A DNA stretch of 20,186 bases from Ardenticatenia bacterium. GTDB lineage: Bacteria; Chloroflexota; Anaerolineae; Aggregatilineales; Aggregatilineaceae. The position numbers were made by a program, and so were the translations under genes. Positions within the stretch are counted from its first letter, which is position 1; the number at the start of each line of letters is the position of its first letter. The notes under the pieces are model-generated. The model ran no database searches. It saw only the letters and a program-made list of their open reading frames with translations, and had not been told where the DNA came from. The stretch covers positions 1-20,186 of the forward strand of contig JALSSH010000084.1 in NCBI GenBank assembly GCA_026984385.1, read 5' to 3'. Shown here piece after piece: positions 13,580-20,186 of this stretch.

Positions 13580-13903
13580 TCAGTCAATGTCCTGGTCGCA
13601 CTTTTTGCAATAGCGAACCTTGACCCCGTCCACCGTGTAACGGAAGCCCACGCGCGTTTTATGGCCGCATTGCGGGCACACGAGCATCACATTAGACCAG
13701 TGGATCGGCGCTTCGAACTCGATGATGCCCGGTTGCACTTGCGCGCGTCCGGCCTGTACGGGGCGCTGGTGTTTCTTGACGATGTTCACCAGCTCCACCA
13801 CCACACGTTCTTTCTTGGGGATCACACGCAGTACCTCGCCGCGCGTGCCCTTGTCCTTGCCGGCGATCACTTCGACGGTGTCGCCACGCTTGATTCGCTG
13901 CAT
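13580..13903 (-). CDS. rplX: 50S ribosomal protein L24 with zinc-ribbon tail (uL24)
   Basis: A 107-residue assembly-initiator protein of the large subunit. The KOW motif is at the start (RGDTVEVIAGKDKGTRGEVLRV, about residues 6-27). The C-terminal half carries two Cys pairs, CPQC (76-79) and CKKC (99-102), a zinc-ribbon form common in several bacterial phyla. The start at 13903 (MQRIKRGD) follows GGAGTGAGG; an upstream in-frame ATG at 13963 would add 20 residues overlapping rplN, unlike the family. Confidence 0.96.
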   Translation of the reverse strand: MQRIKRGDTVEVIAGKDKGTRGEVLRVIPKKERVVVELVNIVKKHQRPVQAGRAQVQPGIIEFEAPIHWSNVMLVCPQCGHKTRVGFRYTVDGVKVRYCKKCDQDID

Positions 13904-13934
13904 CGTTGCCTCACTCCACTTTGCTTGTCGTCGG

Positions 13935-14306
13935 CTACAGCGTTTCGGGGGCCAACGAAACAATCTTCATAAAGCCTTTTTCGCGCAACTCGCGCGCCAC
14001 CGGCCCGAAGATACGTGTTCCTCTAGGGTCTTTGGATTCCCCCTGCAAGATCACCGCCGCGTTGTCGTCAAACTTGATGTACGAACCATCTTCGCGGCGA
14101 TATTCTTTGGCCGTGCGCACGATCACCGCCCGCACGATCTCGCTTTTTTTGACCGCCCCCTGGGGCGTGGCCGACTTGACGGTGGCGATGACGATATCGC
14201 CCACAGACCCCCACTTGCGGCGGGAGCCTCCGAGCACGCGGATCACCAGAATTTCGCGTGCGCCTGTGTTATCGGCTACTTTCAGCCGTGATTCGTTCTG
14301 GATCAT
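13935..14306 (-). CDS. rplN: 50S ribosomal protein L14 (uL14)
   Basis: A 123-residue, highly conserved large-subunit protein at the subunit interface (bridge B8, contact with L19). Landmarks: MIQNESRLKVADNTGAREI at the start, VIATVKSATPQGAVKKSEIV (39-58), DDNAAVI (79-85) and the end GTRIFGPVARELREKGFMKIVSLAPE region. Full length. GCGAGG lies upstream of the ATG; rpsQ ends 37 nt before it. Confidence 0.98.
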   Translation of the reverse strand: MIQNESRLKVADNTGAREILVIRVLGGSRRKWGSVGDIVIATVKSATPQGAVKKSEIVRAVIVRTAKEYRREDGSYIKFDDNAAVILQGESKDPRGTRIFGPVARELREKGFMKIVSLAPETL

Positions 14307-14343
14307 GGTATCCTCGCCTCAACCCTGGGTTGGGGGTGGCTGC

Positions 14344-14595
14344 CTACTTGGGCATCTCCAACACTTCTTCCACCGCCCAACGCTTGGTTTTGCTGATGGG
14401 GCGGCTTTCGACGATCCGCACCAGCGCCCCAACCGGTATCTGGTTGCTTTCGTCGTGCACCATGTACTTTTTGCTTTTGCGAATGACCTTCTTATAGAGC
14501 GGGTGGCGTGTGGTGCGCGTCACTTCGACCACAACGGTCTTTTCCATCTTGTTACGGATCACACGGCCCACCAGCCGCTTGCGGTTATTCGGCAT
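14344..14595 (-). CDS. rpsQ: 30S ribosomal protein S17 (uS17)
   Basis: An 83-residue OB-fold protein that binds helices 7 and 11 of 16S rRNA. Landmarks: RLVGRVIRNKMEKTVVVEV (7-25), HPLYKKVIRKSKKYMVHDE and the end RPISKTKRWAVEEVLEM. The ATG at 14595 lies inside the end of rpmC, giving an 11-nt overlap; its AGGAGG ribosome-binding site is within the rpmC coding sequence, implying coupled translation. Confidence 0.97.
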   Translation of the reverse strand: MPNNRKRLVGRVIRNKMEKTVVVEVTRTTRHPLYKKVIRKSKKYMVHDESNQIPVGALVRIVESRPISKTKRWAVEEVLEMPK

Positions 14596-14815
14596 CGGCT
14601 TCCTCCTGCAGCATCTGCGCTGCCAATTCTCGCTCGCGCTGAATCGTCAGCAGCCGCGCCACTTCGCGTTTGACCTGGGGGATGCGGGAGTGGTCTTCCA
14701 ACTGGCCCAAACTCTTCTGGATGCGCAGGTTAAAAAGCTCCTGCTTGGCATCTCTGATCGCCTGTTGGAGTTCTGCGTCGGTCATCAGGCGAATCTCTTT
14801 AGCTGTTTTCGCCAT
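14585..14815 (-). CDS. rpmC: 50S ribosomal protein L29 (uL29)
   Basis: A 76-residue helical-hairpin protein near the exit of the nascent-peptide tunnel. Landmarks are the N-terminal helix (AKEIRLMTDAELQQAIRDAK) and the conserved ELFNLRIQKSLGQLEDHSRI followed by VKREVARLLTI. The ATG shares one base with the rplP stop (TGATG), with GAGGAGG upstream in rplP; the end overlaps rpsQ by 11 nt. Confidence 0.96.
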   Translation of the reverse strand: MAKTAKEIRLMTDAELQQAIRDAKQELFNLRIQKSLGQLEDHSRIPQVKREVARLLTIQRERELAAQMLQEEADAE

Positions 14816-15249
14816 CAGGACACCTCCTCACCGGAGATCGGGTCAATGCGTTTGACAAACTTGGCGGCGACAGGCAGCTTGAAGGCCGCCAGACGCAACG
14901 CTTCCCGCGCGATCTCTTCGTCCATGCCGGCCATCTCGAACAGCACACGACCGGGCTTGACGACCGCGACCCAATGGTCCACCGACCCTTTCCCCTTGCC
15001 CATACGGCTTTCGGCGGGGCGTTTGGTGACCGGTTTGTCCGGGAAGATGCGAATCCACACACGCCCACGACGGCGGATGTGGCGCATGATCGCGCGGCGG
15101 GCGGCCTCGATCTGGCGGCTGGTGACCCAACCCGGTTCGAGCGCCATCAAGCCATAGTCGCCAAAATGGACGCTGTTGCCCCGCCCGGCGCGGCCCTTCA
15201 TGCGCCCGCGAAACTGCTTGCGGTATTTCACCCGCTTTGGCATTAACAT
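14815..15249 (-). CDS. rplP: 50S ribosomal protein L16 (uL16)
   Basis: A 144-residue protein near the A-site tRNA elbow. Landmarks: PKRVKYRKQFRGRMKGRAGRG (4-24), FGDYGLMALEPGWVTSRQIEAARRA compactly in 29-53, RVWIRIFPDKPVTKRPAE (63-80), GKGKGSVDHWVAVVKPG. I keep the ATG at 15249 (MLMPKR) because GAGGAG sits 11 nt upstream and many relatives start this way; 15243 is possible. A hairpin fills the 62-nt gap before it. Confidence 0.97.
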   Translation of the reverse strand: MLMPKRVKYRKQFRGRMKGRAGRGNSVHFGDYGLMALEPGWVTSRQIEAARRAIMRHIRRRGRVWIRIFPDKPVTKRPAESRMGKGKGSVDHWVAVVKPGRVLFEMAGMDEEIAREALRLAAFKLPVAAKFVKRIDPISGEEVS

Positions 15250-15272
15250 CGTCGTTTACACTCCTCAACGGA

Positions 15273-15310
15273 CAGCCCCTCTCGCACGCACAACGTGCGG
15301 GGTGGGGCTG
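15273..15310 (-). other. Hairpin directly after the rpsC stop
   Basis: CAGCCCC (15273-15279) pairs with GGGGCTG (15304-15310), and CGCACG (15283-15288) pairs with CGTGCG (15294-15299) around loop CACAA. An internal loop of 3 by 4 nt can form G-T and G-C pairs. It starts 1 nt past the rpsC stop codon. No T-tract follows, and the rplP ribosome-binding site begins a few bases later. Confidence 0.65.
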
Positions 15311-15311
15311 G

Positions 15312-15986
15312 CTACTTGCTGACGTACACGTCGGTCGGTTCGGGCTGCTTGCGCTCTTCTTCCAGCGAGTCGCCCAAATAGATCCAGACCTTCACGCCGA
15401 TACGCCCGTAGGTGGTCAGGGCTTCTGCCGTGCCGTAATCAATGATCGAGCGCAGCGTGTTACGCGGCACACGCCCTTCCATCTGCCATTCACGGCGCGC
15501 CATTTCGGCGCCGGCCAAACGACCGCTGACCTGAATCTTGATGCCTTTGGCGCCCTGACGCATCGCCTGGCCGATAGCGCGCTTCATAGCGCGGCTATGG
15601 CCGATGCGGCGTTCGAGCTGGCTGGCGATGTTCATCGCCACAAGGCGGGCGTTGAGGTCCGGTTTTTCGACCTCTTCCACTTCCACCTTCACCTTTTTGC
15701 CCGTGAGCGCTTCTAACCCCTGGCGCAGCTTTTTGACGTTTTCCCCTTTGCGCCCGATCACGATCCCGGGCTTGGCGGTATGCAACGTCACCTGGACCTG
15801 GTTGGGGTAGCGTTCGATCTCAACGGCGGCGATCCCTGCGCGCTCGGCTTCCTTTTCCACATATTGGCGGATGCGGAAGTCTTCTTGCAGCAAATCCCGA
15901 TAGCGTGTGCCCTCGGCAAACCAACGCGCGGACCAATCCCGGTTGATCTTCAGCCGAAAACCGATTGGGTGAACTTTACGTCCCAT
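15312..15986 (-). CDS. rpsC: 30S ribosomal protein S3 (uS3)
   Basis: A 224-residue small-subunit protein at the mRNA entry channel, with helicase-like function together with S4 and S5. The N-terminus GRKVHPIGFRLKI is typical; a KH type II domain has GIVIGRKGENV (74-84) with the GxxG loop at 78-81. The C-terminal domain has the signature GAKGIKIQVSGRLAGAEMAR and TTYGRIGVKVWIYLG. The ATG at 15986 lies 2 nt after the rplV stop, with GAGGAG inside rplV. Confidence 0.98.
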   Translation of the reverse strand: MGRKVHPIGFRLKINRDWSARWFAEGTRYRDLLQEDFRIRQYVEKEAERAGIAAVEIERYPNQVQVTLHTAKPGIVIGRKGENVKKLRQGLEALTGKKVKVEVEEVEKPDLNARLVAMNIASQLERRIGHSRAMKRAIGQAMRQGAKGIKIQVSGRLAGAEMARREWQMEGRVPRNTLRSIIDYGTAEALTTYGRIGVKVWIYLGDSLEEERKQPEPTDVYVSK

Positions 15987-15988
15987 AC

Positions 15989-16336
15989 TTAGATCAACTC
16001 CTCATGCCGCTCTGAAAGCACCACAGTGATGTGGGCCAAGCGTTTCACACGCGGCTTATAGCGCCCACGTGCACCGGCCTTCATGCGCTTGAGCCGCGGG
16101 CCTTCGTCCGCCACCAGGTAGGAAATATACAGGTCCTTGCGGTTCAGCTCAAAGTTGTTCTCCGCGTTATTCACCGCCGACTCGATCAGCTTGGCTAGGA
16201 AGCGCGCGCCTTTTTGCGGCATATAGCGCAGCACGACCAACGCCTGGTCGGCGTCCATGCCGCGCACTTGGTCACAGACCAAGCGCATCTTTTGCGCCGA
16301 GATCGGCAGGTAACGGGCTGTTGCACGTATATCCAT
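15989..16336 (-). CDS. rplV: 50S ribosomal protein L22 (uL22)
   Basis: A 115-residue protein whose long hairpin lines the peptide exit tunnel; changes there give macrolide resistance in other bacteria. Landmarks: ARYLPISAQKMRLVCDQVRG, AKLIESAVNNAENNF and the tunnel loop with GPRLKRMKAGARGRYKPRVKR. I chose the ATG at 16336 because GGGGG lies 7 nt upstream; a TTG two codons earlier (16342) is in frame but sits immediately beside that sequence. Confidence 0.96.
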   Translation of the reverse strand: MDIRATARYLPISAQKMRLVCDQVRGMDADQALVVLRYMPQKGARFLAKLIESAVNNAENNFELNRKDLYISYLVADEGPRLKRMKAGARGRYKPRVKRLAHITVVLSERHEELI

Positions 16337-16357
16337 GTTCAAACCCCCGTCCTCGCC

Positions 16358-16627
16358 TTATTTCTTCTTCTCAGCCAAGTGACCCCGAAACGTGCGGGTC
16401 GGCGCGAATTCGCCCAGTTTGTGCCCCACCATATTCTCGGTGATGTAGATCGGCACGTGGCGGCGTCCGTCGTGTACCGCGATGGTGAAGCCCACCATTT
16501 GCGGAAAGATCGTAGAGGCACGGCTCCAGGTCCGGATAACTTTCTTTTCTCCGCGTTCGCGCATCCGTTCCACTTTGCGCAACAGTTTGGGGTCTACGTA
16601 TGGCCCTTTTTTCAATGAACGTGACAT
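16358..16627 (-). CDS. rpsS: 30S ribosomal protein S19 (uS19)
   Basis: An 89-residue protein of the 30S head that pairs with S13. Landmarks: SRSLKKGPYVDPKLL at the start, IRTWSRASTIFPQMVGFTIAVHDGR in the middle, and HVPIYITENMVGHKLGEFAPTRTFRGH at the end. Full length. The ATG follows GGAGG at 5 nt; rplB ends 21 nt upstream. Confidence 0.98.
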   Translation of the reverse strand: MSRSLKKGPYVDPKLLRKVERMRERGEKKVIRTWSRASTIFPQMVGFTIAVHDGRRHVPIYITENMVGHKLGEFAPTRTFRGHLAEKKK

Positions 16628-16648
16628 CTTAACCTCCGAATGCCACCA

Positions 16649-17482
16649 TTACCGGCGCTTACCACGACGCCGCACGATAAACCGGTCGGTGCGCTTATTG
16701 CGCCGGGTTTTGACGCCCATCGCGGGCTTGCCCCAAGGCGTCTTCGGGCCGGGCATACCGATCGGCGAACGGCCTTCGCCGCCGCCGTGCGGGTGGCTGG
16801 CCGGGTCCATCGCGCTACCGCGCACGGTCGGGCGCCACCCCATCCAACGCTTGCGTCCGGCCTTGCCCAGCTTGATATTGCCGTGATCCGTGTTGCCCAC
16901 TTGCCCCAGCGTCGCCATGCAGTCTTGATGAATGCGACGCACTTCACCGCTGGGCAAACGCACCTGGGCATATTTGCCCTCTTTAGCCAACAGTTGGGCC
17001 GAAACGCCCGCCGAACGTGCCAGTTGGCCGCCGCGCCCAGGCTCTAGCTCGATGTTGTGGATCTGCGAGCCGACCGGAATATTGCGGATCGGCAGCGCGT
17101 TCCCTGTGCGCAACTCGGCATCCGGCCCGCTCATCAGCGCGTCGCCCACACGCAGCCCCAGGGGTGCGATGATATAGCGGCGTTCGCCGTCGGCGTAGAG
17201 CAACAACGCGATGCGCGCCGAACGGTTCGGGTCGTACTCGATCGATTCCACTTTGGCCGGAATGCCGATCTTGTCGCGTTTGAAGTCAATCACACGATAG
17301 CGCCGACGATGACCGCCGCCACGATGCCGCACCGTCACCCGCCCATAGCTGTTGCGGCCTGCGCGCTTGCGCATCCCGCGTACCAGCGGGCGATGGGGTT
17401 CGGCCCGTGTGATCTCCTCAAACGTGCTGCCGGTCATCCCACGACGACCGGGAGACGTTGGCTTGTACTTCTTGATACCCAT
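16649..17482 (-). CDS. rplB: 50S ribosomal protein L2 (uL2)
   Basis: A 277-residue large-subunit protein needed for subunit association and peptidyl-transferase assembly. Landmarks: KYKPTSPGRRGMT at the start, GRNSYGRVTVRHRGGGHRRRYR (42-63), the OB and SH3-like domains, and the conserved loop DPASHPHGGGEGRSPIG (residues 226-242), which contains the functionally important histidine. The C-terminus is strongly basic. The ATG at 17482 follows GAGGTG at 10 nt. A 92-nt gap to rplW contains only weak potential pairing. Confidence 0.98.
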   Translation of the reverse strand: MGIKKYKPTSPGRRGMTGSTFEEITRAEPHRPLVRGMRKRAGRNSYGRVTVRHRGGGHRRRYRVIDFKRDKIGIPAKVESIEYDPNRSARIALLLYADGERRYIIAPLGLRVGDALMSGPDAELRTGNALPIRNIPVGSQIHNIELEPGRGGQLARSAGVSAQLLAKEGKYAQVRLPSGEVRRIHQDCMATLGQVGNTDHGNIKLGKAGRKRWMGWRPTVRGSAMDPASHPHGGGEGRSPIGMPGPKTPWGKPAMGVKTRRNKRTDRFIVRRRGKRR

Positions 17483-17574
17483 CTTGTTTCAGCACCTCAA
17501 AGTATGTGTGTCGTGCCGTGCGTTCATTAGCCCCGTGAGGCGCGGTTGTCTGAACGCCGACACCTCCGTTTAGG

Positions 17575-17874
17575 TTAGACCTCAAAGAGGGCGATACGCT
17601 GGTCTGCGGGCACGGTCACAATCGCTTTTTTCCAGCTCTTGCGACGGATGTAGCTATTGCGTCCGCGCTGCCCACGTTTGGCGGGCATCACCATGGTGCG
17701 CACTTTGAGCACATCCACGTCAAAGATGCTCACCACTGCTTCGGCGATCTGAATCTTATTCGCCCGCAAGTCCACCTCAAAAACATAGTGGTTATGATGT
17801 TCGGCCATCAGGGTGGACTTTTCGGTGATCACAGGCCGTTTGATCACATCGTACAGGTGTAGTGTTTTCCCCAC
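17575..17874 (-). CDS. rplW: 50S ribosomal protein L23 (uL23)
   Basis: A 99-residue protein at the tunnel exit, the docking site for trigger factor and SRP. Landmarks: YDVIKRPVITEKSTLMAEHHNHYVF (8-32 region), FEVDLRANKIQIAEAVVSIFDVDVLKVRT and the end. It starts with GTG at 17874, preceded by AAGGAG at 8 nt, 11 nt after rplD. Confidence 0.97.
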   Translation of the reverse strand: MGKTLHLYDVIKRPVITEKSTLMAEHHNHYVFEVDLRANKIQIAEAVVSIFDVDVLKVRTMVMPAKRGQRGRNSYIRRKSWKKAIVTVPADQRIALFEV

Positions 17875-17885
17875 GATGCCGCTCC

Positions 17886-18533
17886 TTATGCGTCCTGAGC
17901 CGCGCCGTTTTCCGTGCCCAGATAGCTCTGGATCACGTCAAGGGCGGCCAGGGGGATGATCACGCGGTCAAACGAAAGCAGGTCGCGCACGTTCAGGTAG
18001 GCCGCGTGGAGATAGCGCGCGTCCGGCAAATTGCGCAAGCTCAGCTCCACGTTTTCGTCGCGCTCCGGCAAAAGCACCAACGCGGTGCTCTCTTCCACCA
18101 AACTCCACAGTACCGCACTCATCAGTTTGGTTTGCGGGCTTTCCAACGAAATCTCGTCAACGACCACGATCTGCCCGTCGGCGGCCAGCGCAGAAAGCGC
18201 GCTGCGTAACGCGGCGCGACGCATTTTGCGCGGCATCTTTTTGGTGTATTTGCGCGGGCGCGGGCCATGGGCCACCCCGCCGCCCACAAAGATCGGGGCA
18301 GAGCGCGCGCCATGACGGGCGCGACCGGTGCCCTTTTGGCGATACCACTTGGCTTTGGTGCGGTTCACCTCGCCGCGCGTTTTGGCTTTGTGCGTGCCGA
18401 CACGTTTGTTTGCCATCTGGCGCACATAAGCCTGGTGCATCAGGCCGACGTTGACTTCGACCTCAAAAATTTCCGGCGGCAAATTGACCGTATCCACCTG
18501 GTCGCCCGCCATATTCAGCACTGGAACTTCCAT
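17886..18533 (-). CDS. rplD: 50S ribosomal protein L4 (uL4)
   Basis: A 215-residue protein with a globular domain and a tunnel-lining loop. Landmarks: HQAYVRQMANKRVGTHKAKTRGEV, then the loop with KWYRQKGTGRARHGARSAPIFVGGGVAHGPRP (about 62-93) followed by KKMPRKMRRAALRSALSA. In E. coli L4 represses its own operon; no matching leader can be judged here. The ATG at 18533 follows AGAGGAG; rplC ends 31 nt upstream. Confidence 0.97.
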   Translation of the reverse strand: MEVPVLNMAGDQVDTVNLPPEIFEVEVNVGLMHQAYVRQMANKRVGTHKAKTRGEVNRTKAKWYRQKGTGRARHGARSAPIFVGGGVAHGPRPRKYTKKMPRKMRRAALRSALSALAADGQIVVVDEISLESPQTKLMSAVLWSLVEESTALVLLPERDENVELSLRNLPDARYLHAAYLNVRDLLSFDRVIIPLAALDVIQSYLGTENGAAQDA

Positions 18534-18564
18534 CGTCTCGAACTCCTCTGATGCGGCACACCGC

Positions 18565-19218
18565 CTAACGGCGACGTTTACGCGCAGGCTTGATCAGCAG
18601 GATGCCGCCCTTGGTGCCCGGCACCGAGCCACGCACGGCGAGCAAGTTCTTTTCCGCGTCAACCGCGATCACTTCCAAATTTTGGATGGTGACGCGCTCG
18701 CCGCCCATGCGCCCGGCCATGCGCATCCCCTTCATCACACGCCCGGGGGTTGAGGTCGCGCCGATGGAGCCGGGCGCGCGTTCGCGGTCAGATTGGCCGT
18801 GTGTCTTGGGCTGGCGGTTGAAGCCATGCCGCTTGACCGTGCCCGCAAAGCCGCGCCCCTTGGACGTGCCGACCACGTCCACACGGTCGCCTACCTCAAA
18901 CACACTGGCGTCGATCGTTTCGCCTTCTTCCACGTCAATATCTTTGACGCGGAACTCGCGCAACACGCGCAGGTCCGGCAATTCCAGCCCGTTGCGGTTC
19001 AGATGTCCCCGCTTGGGCTTGTTGAGCCGCGATTGGCCGTTTTTGCGGGCGGGCACTTGGTCAAAGCCCAATTGTACGGCGGTGTACCCGTCTTTTTCCT
19101 GCGTGCGAATTTGTGTTACGTAGCACGGCCCAGCTTCGATCACGGTCACGGGGACAGCGCGCCCCTTCTCGTCGAAAATCTGAGTCATGCCGACTTTTCT
19201 ACCTATGATGCCCTTCAT
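18565..19218 (-). CDS. rplC: 50S ribosomal protein L3 (uL3)
   Basis: A 217-residue large-subunit protein reaching toward the peptidyl-transferase centre. Landmarks: KGIIGRKVGMTQIFDEKG at the start, GHLNRNGLELPDLRVLREFRV, DVVGTSKGRGFAGTVKRHGF (about 116-135) and GSIGATSTPGRVMKGMRMAGRMG. The ATG at 19218 has GGAGG upstream. An earlier in-frame start at 19266 would add 16 residues absent from relatives. It lies 134 nt from rpsJ; the gap holds a 7-bp hairpin. Confidence 0.97.
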   Translation of the reverse strand: MKGIIGRKVGMTQIFDEKGRAVPVTVIEAGPCYVTQIRTQEKDGYTAVQLGFDQVPARKNGQSRLNKPKRGHLNRNGLELPDLRVLREFRVKDIDVEEGETIDASVFEVGDRVDVVGTSKGRGFAGTVKRHGFNRQPKTHGQSDRERAPGSIGATSTPGRVMKGMRMAGRMGGERVTIQNLEVIAVDAEKNLLAVRGSVPGTKGGILLIKPARKRRR

Positions 19219-19352
19219 AGTGCCTCCAAGGGACTGTGTGGGGTGGGGTGTGCCCACGCGCACCACGCATCATCCCTGCTCCGCTTCATTTCTCATCCAG
19301 CGTCACGTTTCGGCTGTCGCCAACGCACGAGCGCGTGCGTCGGCTCGGCGCG
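19219..19352 (-). other. rpsJ-rplC spacer with 7-bp hairpin
   Basis: This 134-nt gap holds a perfect hairpin just after the rpsJ stop: ACGCACG (19323-19329) with CGTGCGT (19334-19340), loop AGCG. There is a GT-rich stretch near 19235-19252 on the plus strand. No T-tract, promoter or gene is evident. Confidence 0.55.
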
Positions 19353-19664
19353 CTAAATCTTGATCTCGATATCCACGCCCGCCGGCAAATTTAGCCGCAT
19401 CAAGGTGTCAATGGTCTTGGCGTCCGGGTCGAGCACGTCAATCAAACGTTTGTGCGTGCGGATCTCAAAGTGCTCTTGCGAGTCCTTGTCAATGAACGGA
19501 GAACGCCGCACCGTAAAGCGCTCGATGCGCGTGGGCAACGGCACAGGCCCGACCACGCGCGCACCCGTGCGCTCCGCCGTTTCCACAATGCGCTTGGCGG
19601 ACTGATCCAAGACGCGGTGGTCATACGCTTTGAGCCGGATGCGAATTTTTTGTTGCTTAGCCAT
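19353..19664 (-). CDS. rpsJ: 30S ribosomal protein S10 (uS10)
   Basis: A 103-residue protein of the 30S head, also a partner of NusB in antitermination. Landmarks: KIRIRLKAYDHRVLDQSAKRIVETAERTGARV compactly in 6-37, GPVPLPTRIERFTVRRSPFIDKDSQEHFEIRTHKRLID region and the end LNLPAGVDIEIKI. Full length. The ATG at 19664 follows GAGG. It begins the S10 cluster, 110 nt after tuf. Confidence 0.98.
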   Translation of the reverse strand: MAKQQKIRIRLKAYDHRVLDQSAKRIVETAERTGARVVGPVPLPTRIERFTVRRSPFIDKDSQEHFEIRTHKRLIDVLDPDAKTIDTLMRLNLPAGVDIEIKI

Positions 19665-19740
19665 AGTGTCCTCTAAGGTTTTCTGAACCCAACGTTACGG
19701 AGACCGACAGAGACCACCGACATAGAAGCTGCGAACGCGG

Positions 19741-19770
19741 TGCAACTTGCCGGCCTCCGGCTTGCTTGCA
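19741..19770 (-). other. Hairpin between tuf and rpsJ
   Basis: The inner stem GCCGG/CCGGC (19749-19753 with 19757-19761) has a 3-nt loop, and outer arms TGCAA/TTGCA (19741-19745 with 19766-19770) are separated from it by a 3x4 internal loop. It lies 4 nt past the tuf stop. No T-tract follows; probably an mRNA processing or stability element. Confidence 0.55.
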
Positions 19771-19774
19771 GGCT

Positions 19775-20186
19775 CTACTCCAGGATTTCGGTAATCACGC
19801 CCGCGCCGACTGTCAGGCCGCCTTCGCGGATGGCGAACTTCGAGCCTTTTTCCAACGCCACCGGCGTGATCAGCTCCACTTCCAAGTTCACGTTGTCGCC
19901 CGGCATGACCATCTCCACGCCTTCCGGCAGCGTGATCGTCCCCGTCACGTCCATCGTGCGAATGTAAAACTGCGGACGGTAACCCGAGAAAAAGGCCTTA
20001 TGACGCCCGCCTTCGTCCTTGCGCAACACGTAGACTTCGCCCATGAAACGACGGTGCGGTGTGATCGACCCCGGCTTAGCCAAAACCATGCCCCGCTCCA
20101 CCTCGTCACGGTCGATCCCGCGTAGCAAAATGCCCGCGTTGTCGCCCGCTTGGGCCGCGTCCAGTTCCTTGTGGAACATCTCGATG
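19775..20186 (-). CDS. tuf: Elongation factor Tu, C-terminal part (5' end beyond window)
   Basis: Partial gene: the final 136 residues of EF-Tu, which carries aminoacyl-tRNA to the ribosome; the start lies off the right edge. The visible part covers the end of domain 2 (EMFHKELDAAQAGDNAGILLRG, then RDEVERGMVLAKPGSI) and domain 3 (EVYVLRKDEGGRHKAFFSGYRPQFY, DVTGTITLPEGVEMVMPGDNV and the end FAIREGGLTVGAGVITEILE). No truncation or frameshift is visible. Position upstream of rpsJ is the usual str-S10 arrangement. Confidence 0.97.
   Translation of the reverse strand, partial: IEMFHKELDAAQAGDNAGILLRGIDRDEVERGMVLAKPGSITPHRRFMGEVYVLRKDEGGRHKAFFSGYRPQFYIRTMDVTGTITLPEGVEMVMPGDNVNLEVELITPVALEKGSKFAIREGGLTVGAGVITEILE

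Noticed and set aside
13904..13963. Earlier rplX start at 13963
   Set aside because: It would overlap rplN and add 20 residues unlike L24; MQRIKRGD at 13903 is the normal start.
19219..19266. Earlier rplC start at 19266
   Set aside because: The added 16 residues do not resemble L3, and GGAGG lies directly before the ATG at 19218.
1..20186. CRISPR arrays, insertion sequences, rRNA or tRNA genes
   Set aside because: I saw no regularly spaced repeats, no transposase-like protein and no conserved RNA gene signature anywhere in the window.

Overview
This window looks like a chromosomal segment of a GC-rich bacterium, most likely a member of the Chloroflexota (Anaerolineae-like). That placement is inference. 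It rests on a deoxynucleoside kinase-MazG fusion, a lipoprotein type and a CGDGVC...CPQDC cysteine tail that I associate with that phylum, GC-rich sequence throughout, and no other marker. Everything is on the minus strand except one gene.

Region A (about 20186 down to 7612, minus strand) is a classical str/S10/spc ribosomal-protein supercluster: tuf (3' part only), rpsJ, rplC, rplD, rplW, rplB, rpsS, rplV, rpsC, rplP, rpmC, rpsQ, rplN, rplX, rplE, rpsN, rpsH, rplF, rplR, rpsE, rpmD, rplO, secY and map. Many junctions overlap by 1, 4 or 11 nt or are separated by fewer than 40 nt. Most of the longer gaps (62-171 nt) carry a GC-rich hairpin. The one between secY and map has a T-rich tail and looks like an intrinsic terminator. 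adk, which often lies between secY and map, is absent, and the usual distal genes (infA, rpmJ, rpsM, rpsK, rpsD, rpoA, rplQ) do not follow map. The S14 protein carries an unusual metal-site spacing.

Region B (6575-7606, plus strand) is a single secreted polysaccharide-deacetylase-like protein. It converges on map with only 5 nt between the stop codons.

Region C (6341 down to 1, minus strand) holds a deoxynucleoside kinase fused to a MazG-type pyrophosphohydrolase, overlapping (ATGA) a second deoxynucleoside kinase. These are followed by a GAF-PAS histidine kinase, a predicted lipoprotein, a site-2-type membrane metalloprotease and a lytic transglycosylase cut by the window edge. The first pair suggests deoxynucleotide salvage and sanitation. 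The later genes suggest envelope sensing and remodelling.

The most striking non-coding signal is an 85-nt perfect multi-arm palindrome at 2792-2876, between the histidine kinase and the lipoprotein. A 13-bp outer stem encloses three directly abutting perfect hairpins (7, 9 and 9 bp), each with a 3-nt loop and with no unpaired base at the junction. It is not a tRNA. It could be a dispersed palindromic element, a folded recombination or transposition substrate, or a structured leader RNA.
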